From the NCBI GenBank assembly GCA_013817555.1, contig JACDCN010000115.1:1-6763 (forward strand): a stretch of 6,763 nucleotides of DNA. Reading direction: 5' to 3'. A program made the position numbers and the translations under genes. Below, in pieces: positions 3,739-6,763 of this stretch; within the stretch, counting starts at the first letter, position 1; each line of letters begins with the position of its first letter. A model generated the notes under the pieces. That model worked only from the letters and a program-made list of their open reading frames with translations. It made no database searches and was not told the DNA's origin. The stretch comes from Actinomycetota bacterium. GTDB lineage: Bacteria > Actinomycetota > Thermoleophilia > Gaiellales > Gaiellaceae.

Positions 3739-6396
3739 GTGCACCTGAAGTCGATCAAGATCCGCGGCTTCAAATCCTTCCCCGGTCCGCTCGAGATCGA
3801 TCTCGAGCCAGGGGTTGCCGTCGTCGTTGGTCCGAACGGATCGGGGAAGTCGAACATCGCGGACGCCGTAGTCTGGGCCGCGGGTTCGCTAACTCCGTCA
3901 GAGCTCCGCGCAGAGAAGCCTGACGACGTCCTCTTCGCGGGCGGTCGAGACCGCAACGCGGCGGGGCATTGCGAGGTCGAGCTGGTATTCGACAACGAGG
4001 ACGGCAGCTGGCCGGAGCTCGACTTCAGCGAGGTCTCGATCGCGCGCAGGCTCGTCCGTGGCGGCGAAGGGCAATACCTCGTCAACAAAACGCCTGTGCG
4101 GAGGACCGACCTCGTCGAGCTGCTCGCGGATGTCGGTCTCGGATCTGCGATGCACTCGATCGTCGGCCAGGGCAAGGTCGAGCAGGTGCTCGCGTCGAAG
4201 CCGGAGGACAGACGGGCATTCGTCGAAGAGGCCGCCGGGCTCGGCAAGTTCAAGCGCCGGAGGCATCGCGCGGAGTTGAAGCTCGCGCGCGTGGCGCTCC
4301 AGGTCGAGCGCGCAAGAGACGTCGAGGACGAGGTGCGGAAGCGACTGCGTCCGCTCGCGCTCCAAGCCACTGCTGCCGAGCGGGCCGAGAAGCTTGCTCT
4401 CGAAATCGCATCGTTGCGCGCGCGGATTGCAGAGCTCGACCTGTCCCATGCGGGAGACCGTCGCAACGAGGTCGAGGTTCGGCGTGACGCCGCGGCGCTC
4501 GCGCGGCGCGGCGCTCAGTCCCGACTCGAAGGGCTCCTTGCCGACCGCACGCGGGCAGAGGACGAGCTTTCGGACGCCGCCGGCCGCCGTGAGGCTGCCG
4601 TCGCTGCCCTTTACCGGCTGCAAGGTGGGGGCGAGCGCCTCGAGCTCCGAAGCGAGTCCGCCGTCACCCTCCGCGACCGGCTCGGGCGAGAGCTTGCGGC
4701 GCTCGAGCCGATGCCAGCCGGCGAGACGGACGGCAGGAGGGATCTCGAGCGCGAGGCCCTCGACTCGGCTCGAGCCGCGCGACGCGCCGCGGCCGAGCGA
4801 GACGGCCTTGCCGAGCAGACACGCCTGGCGGGTGAGCGGCTTCGCTCTCTCGAGCGTGTCCTCGCGGAGCAAGAGGGCCTCCCTCCAGCGGCACGCGCAC
4901 TTGCCGAACGAGGCGCGCGCCTTGCGCTCGGATCGCTCGAGGTCGAGCCCGGGTCCGAGCGCGCGGTCGCGGCCGCCTTGCGCACCCGCGCGTCCGCGGT
5001 TCTCGCCGACGATCCGAGCGCTGCGCTCGAGCTACTCGAGCGGGCTCGCGCCGAGGGCCTCGGCAGCCTCACCGTCCTCGCTGGCGCCAAGCCACAGGAT
5101 CTCGTCGAGGAGTTCCCGGTCGTCCCCAAGGAAGAGCTACTCGCTGCTTCCGTTCCGTCGGTCACTCCGGAAGGGTTCGGCTACGACCCCGCCCGGCGAG
5201 AGCTCTGGTTTGCGGGCGAGACGGCCGAGGCGGTCTTGCTCGAGCTCGAAGCCAGGCGTCGCGAGGTTGCGGCGGAAGCGGCTGAGCTCGAGCAGCGCGC
5301 GGAGGAGGCAGTTCGCGCGGCAGACGAGACGGCAACGCGGGCAGAATCCGCCGCGTCGGCTCTGGGAGACGTTCCTATGCGCCAGCTCACCCGAGCGATC
5401 GATCGCGAGCTCCTTGCGCGCATCCACGAATGTGCCACGAGCCTCGCGGACGGGCTCGGCTCAGCCCGGCAGGCTGCCAAGCGATTCGACGCTCCGCTGC
5501 GCGCTCGAGTAGACGCCGGCGCGTTGAGATCCGGGGCGCTCGGAGACGAGCTTCGGCGCCTCGGAGCCGCCGAGGTCGGGCTTCGGCAGGAGCTCGAGGA
5601 GGCGACGGAGCGGGTCACCACCGCCGAGGTCGAGCTTGCGCGTCTCGAAGCCGAAGCCCAGGAAGCACGACGGCGGCTCGAGGCAACCGCGGCAGAGCCC
5701 GCGAAGGGCGACGATCGCGACGAGCTCGCCGCCCGCGCTGAGCGGCTCGAAAGCCGGCGGACGGCGCTCGGCCAGGTCAATCCGCTCGCCCGCGAGGAAT
5801 ACGGCATCGAGAAGGAACGGCTGACCGACTTGCAGGCTCAGCGCGAGGATCTCGAGCGAAGCCTCGACGAGCTCGCGCAGCTGCGAACGGATCTGGACGA
5901 AACCGTGGAGCGCAGGTTCGCGGAGACCTTCGCGTCCGTTGCCGAGCACTTCGAGGAGGTTGCCGGGACGCTGTTCCCGGGTGGCGAGGGGCGGTTGCGG
6001 CTCGTCGATCCGGACGGGGAGGAGTCGGAGCATGGGGTCGAGGTCGAGCTCCGGCCGGCGGGAAAGCGGATCACGCGGCTCTCGCTCCTGTCCGGAGGAG
6101 AGAAGGCGCTTGGTGCGATCTCGTTCCTTTTCGCCCTCTTCCTTGCACGCCCGTGCGCGTTCTATCTCCTCGACGAAGTCGAAGCCGCGCTCGACGACAC
6201 GAACATCGCGCGCTTCGTCGAGCTGCTCCGGCGCTACTCCGACCGCGCGCAGTTCGTCGTTGTCACCCATCAGAAGCGGACGATGGAGGCGGCGGACGTC
6301 CTCTACGGCGTCACCATGGGGCCGGACGGGGTGTCGCAGGTGGTCTCGCGACGGCTCCCGCAGCGCGAGCACGCCCTCGCTTCGTCCGCTGCGTGA
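3739..6396 (+). CDS. smc: Chromosome segregation protein SMC, short-armed form
   Basis: SMC is the ATPase core of the condensin-like complex that organises and helps separate bacterial chromosomes, normally with ScpA and ScpB (not in this window). All head motifs are present: F-K-S-F (11-14), Walker A G-P-N-G-S-G-K-S-N (31-39), Q-loop V-G-Q-G (Q144), the E-E-A-A-G motif (163-167), signature L-L-S-G-G-E-K-A-L (783-791), Walker B F-Y-L-L-D-E (808-813, catalytic E813), D-loop A-L-D-D and H-loop V-T-H-Q-K-R-T-M-E (H844). Charged coiled coil occupies about 170-376 and 500-735, with a hinge between (about 378-498). At 885 residues it is well below the usual 1,150-1,200; both arms and the second half of the hinge are shortened. 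It starts with GTG at 3739, directly before the conserved L-K-S-I-x-I-x-G-F-K-S-F; no Shine-Dalgarno sequence is seen. ftsY follows after 16 bases. Confidence 0.95.
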   Translation: MHLKSIKIRGFKSFPGPLEIDLEPGVAVVVGPNGSGKSNIADAVVWAAGSLTPSELRAEKPDDVLFAGGRDRNAAGHCEVELVFDNEDGSWPELDFSEVSIARRLVRGGEGQYLVNKTPVRRTDLVELLADVGLGSAMHSIVGQGKVEQVLASKPEDRRAFVEEAAGLGKFKRRRHRAELKLARVALQVERARDVEDEVRKRLRPLALQATAAERAEKLALEIASLRARIAELDLSHAGDRRNEVEVRRDAAALARRGAQSRLEGLLADRTRAEDELSDAAGRREAAVAALYRLQGGGERLELRSESAVTLRDRLGRELAALEPMPAGETDGRRDLEREALDSARAARRAAAERDGLAEQTRLAGERLRSLERVLAEQEGLPPAARALAERGARLALGSLEVEPGSERAVAAALRTRASAVLADDPSAALELLERARAEGLGSLTVLAGAKPQDLVEEFPVVPKEELLAASVPSVTPEGFGYDPARRELWFAGETAEAVLLELEARRREVAAEAAELEQRAEEAVRAADETATRAESAASALGDVPMRQLTRAIDRELLARIHECATSLADGLGSARQAAKRFDAPLRARVDAGALRSGALGDELRRLGAAEVGLRQELEEATERVTTAEVELARLEAEAQEARRRLEATAAEPAKGDDRDELAARAERLESRRTALGQVNPLAREEYGIEKERLTDLQAQREDLERSLDELAQLRTDLDETVERRFAETFASVAEHFEEVAGTLFPGGEGRLRLVDPDGEESEHGVEVELRPAGKRITRLSLLSGGEKALGAISFLFALFLARPCAFYLLDEVEAALDDTNIARFVELLRRYSDRAQFVVVTHQKRTMEAADVLYGVTMGPDGVSQVVSRRLPQREHALASSAA

Positions 6397-6400
6397 GCAC

Positions 6401-6406
6401 TAGGCT
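6401..6406 (+). promoter_or_regulatory. Possible -10-like element (TAGGCT) before ftsY
   Basis: TAGGCT fits the degenerate TANNNT -10 pattern used in actinobacteria and ends 6 bases before the ftsY ATG, the spacing expected for a leaderless transcript. There is no Shine-Dalgarno sequence in the 16-base smc-ftsY gap. The word is short and could occur by chance. Confidence 0.25.
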
Positions 6407-6412
6407 CGCCCG

Positions 6413-6763
6413 ATGAGTCGTACCTGGGCGGAGTTGCTCGGAGACGAGCCGACCGCGGCTGACGAGCCGGAGCGAGCGGGTGTAGGTGTCTTCGCGCGCA
6501 TGCGCGAGTCGCTCGCCAAGAGTCGCCGGGCGCTGACTGCGGAGCTTGCGTCGGTGGCGTTCGATCCGGGTGACGACGAGGCCTGGGAGCGCCTGGAAGA
6601 GGCGCTGATCCGTAGCGACGTGGGCGTGCCCGCGACGGCCGAGCTCGTGAGCCGACTGGAGGCGCGCGGTGACCTCGGTGAGCTCGAGAATGCGCTTGCA
6701 GAGGAAGCGGAGGCGTTGTTCGGAGGGCCCCCGACGCTCGCCCTCGAGGCACGCCCAAGCGTC
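6413..6763 (+). CDS. ftsY: Signal recognition particle receptor FtsY (partial, 3' end outside window)
   Basis: FtsY is the membrane-associated GTPase receptor that docks SRP-bound ribosomes at the Sec translocon. The visible 117 codons cover a short acidic leader (residues 1-22), then V-F-A-R-M-R-E-S-L-A-K-S-R-R-A-L (about 26-41), which matches the start of the FtsY N domain and can form an amphipathic, membrane-binding helix. This is followed by D-P-G-D-D-E-A-W-E-R-L-E-E-A-L-I-R-S-D-V-G-V-P-A-T (about 52-76), the classic N-domain helix-bundle sequence. The GTPase (G) domain lies beyond the right edge, so the G motifs cannot be checked. The ATG at 6413 is the only sensible start. The A domain is very short compared with E. 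coli, as in many Gram-positives. The smc-ftsY order is conserved and supports the call. Confidence 0.93.
   Translation, partial: MSRTWAELLGDEPTAADEPERAGVGVFARMRESLAKSRRALTAELASVAFDPGDDEAWERLEEALIRSDVGVPATAELVSRLEARGDLGELENALAEEAEALFGGPPTLALEARPSV

Noticed and set aside
3898..4872. A 324-codon minus-strand frame inside smc
   Set aside because: It mirrors the strongly biased codons of smc, shows no domain, and has no ribosome site.
4394..5512. A 372-codon plus-strand frame rich in Ser and Arg inside smc
   Set aside because: It is a shifted reading of the smc coiled coil and hinge; the SMC frame is continuous and motif-supported across the same stretch.
4600..5800. Frequent CTCGAG/GAGCTC words as possible regulatory repeats
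   Set aside because: They come from Leu-Glu and Glu-Leu codon pairs in the coiled coil together with strong C/G third-position preference.

Overview
This is a GC-rich bacterial chromosomal window that looks like an actinobacterium, most likely from the Thermoleophilia (Solirubrobacterales/Gaiellales-like). Three things suggest this. First, the gene order rpmF-plsX-acpP-rnc-smc-ftsY is a housekeeping arrangement typical of Gram-positive lineages. Second, the leftward secreted protein carries a repeated Ig-like module with the words 'W-S-G...P-I-T-Y-x-Y-x-W-x-R-C' and 'S-N-P-T' that I associate from memory with that class. Third, several genes start without a Shine-Dalgarno sequence. The lineage call is inference; no 16S or database search was available.

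Layout. Positions 1-1070 (minus strand) hold the 5' part of a gene for an exported protein: a basic N-terminus, one hydrophobic segment, two tandem Ig-like modules of about 95 residues, a Gly/Pro linker and the start of another beta-rich domain. The gene runs off the left edge. Positions 1071-1248 are a divergent intergenic region with a good Shine-Dalgarno for the leftward gene, a direct repeat with an 11-base period, and a TATACT -10 element for the rightward cluster. From 1249 to the right edge all intact genes read rightward: rpmF (ribosomal protein L32), plsX (phosphate acyltransferase), acpP (acyl carrier protein), rnc (RNase III), a 341-base gap containing the 3' remnant of a HIT-family gene, smc (chromosome-structuring ATPase), and the first 117 codons of ftsY (SRP receptor).

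How the genes fit together. PlsX and AcpP work at the junction of fatty-acid and phospholipid synthesis: PlsX converts acyl-ACP to acyl-phosphate. L32 and RNase III belong to ribosome and RNA maturation, SMC to chromosome organisation, and FtsY to co-translational membrane targeting. They sit together as a growth-linked housekeeping cluster rather than as one pathway.

The parts most worth a second look are: rnc, which has no ATG, GTG or TTG start ahead of its catalytic motif and carries Ala where the family normally has a metal-binding Asp; an unusually short SMC (885 residues) with short arms and a compact hinge; the broken HIT gene between rnc and smc; and the short or absent leaders on several genes. 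I found no CRISPR array, tRNA, rRNA, insertion sequence or defence system. Apart from the oddities above, this is an ordinary core-genome region.
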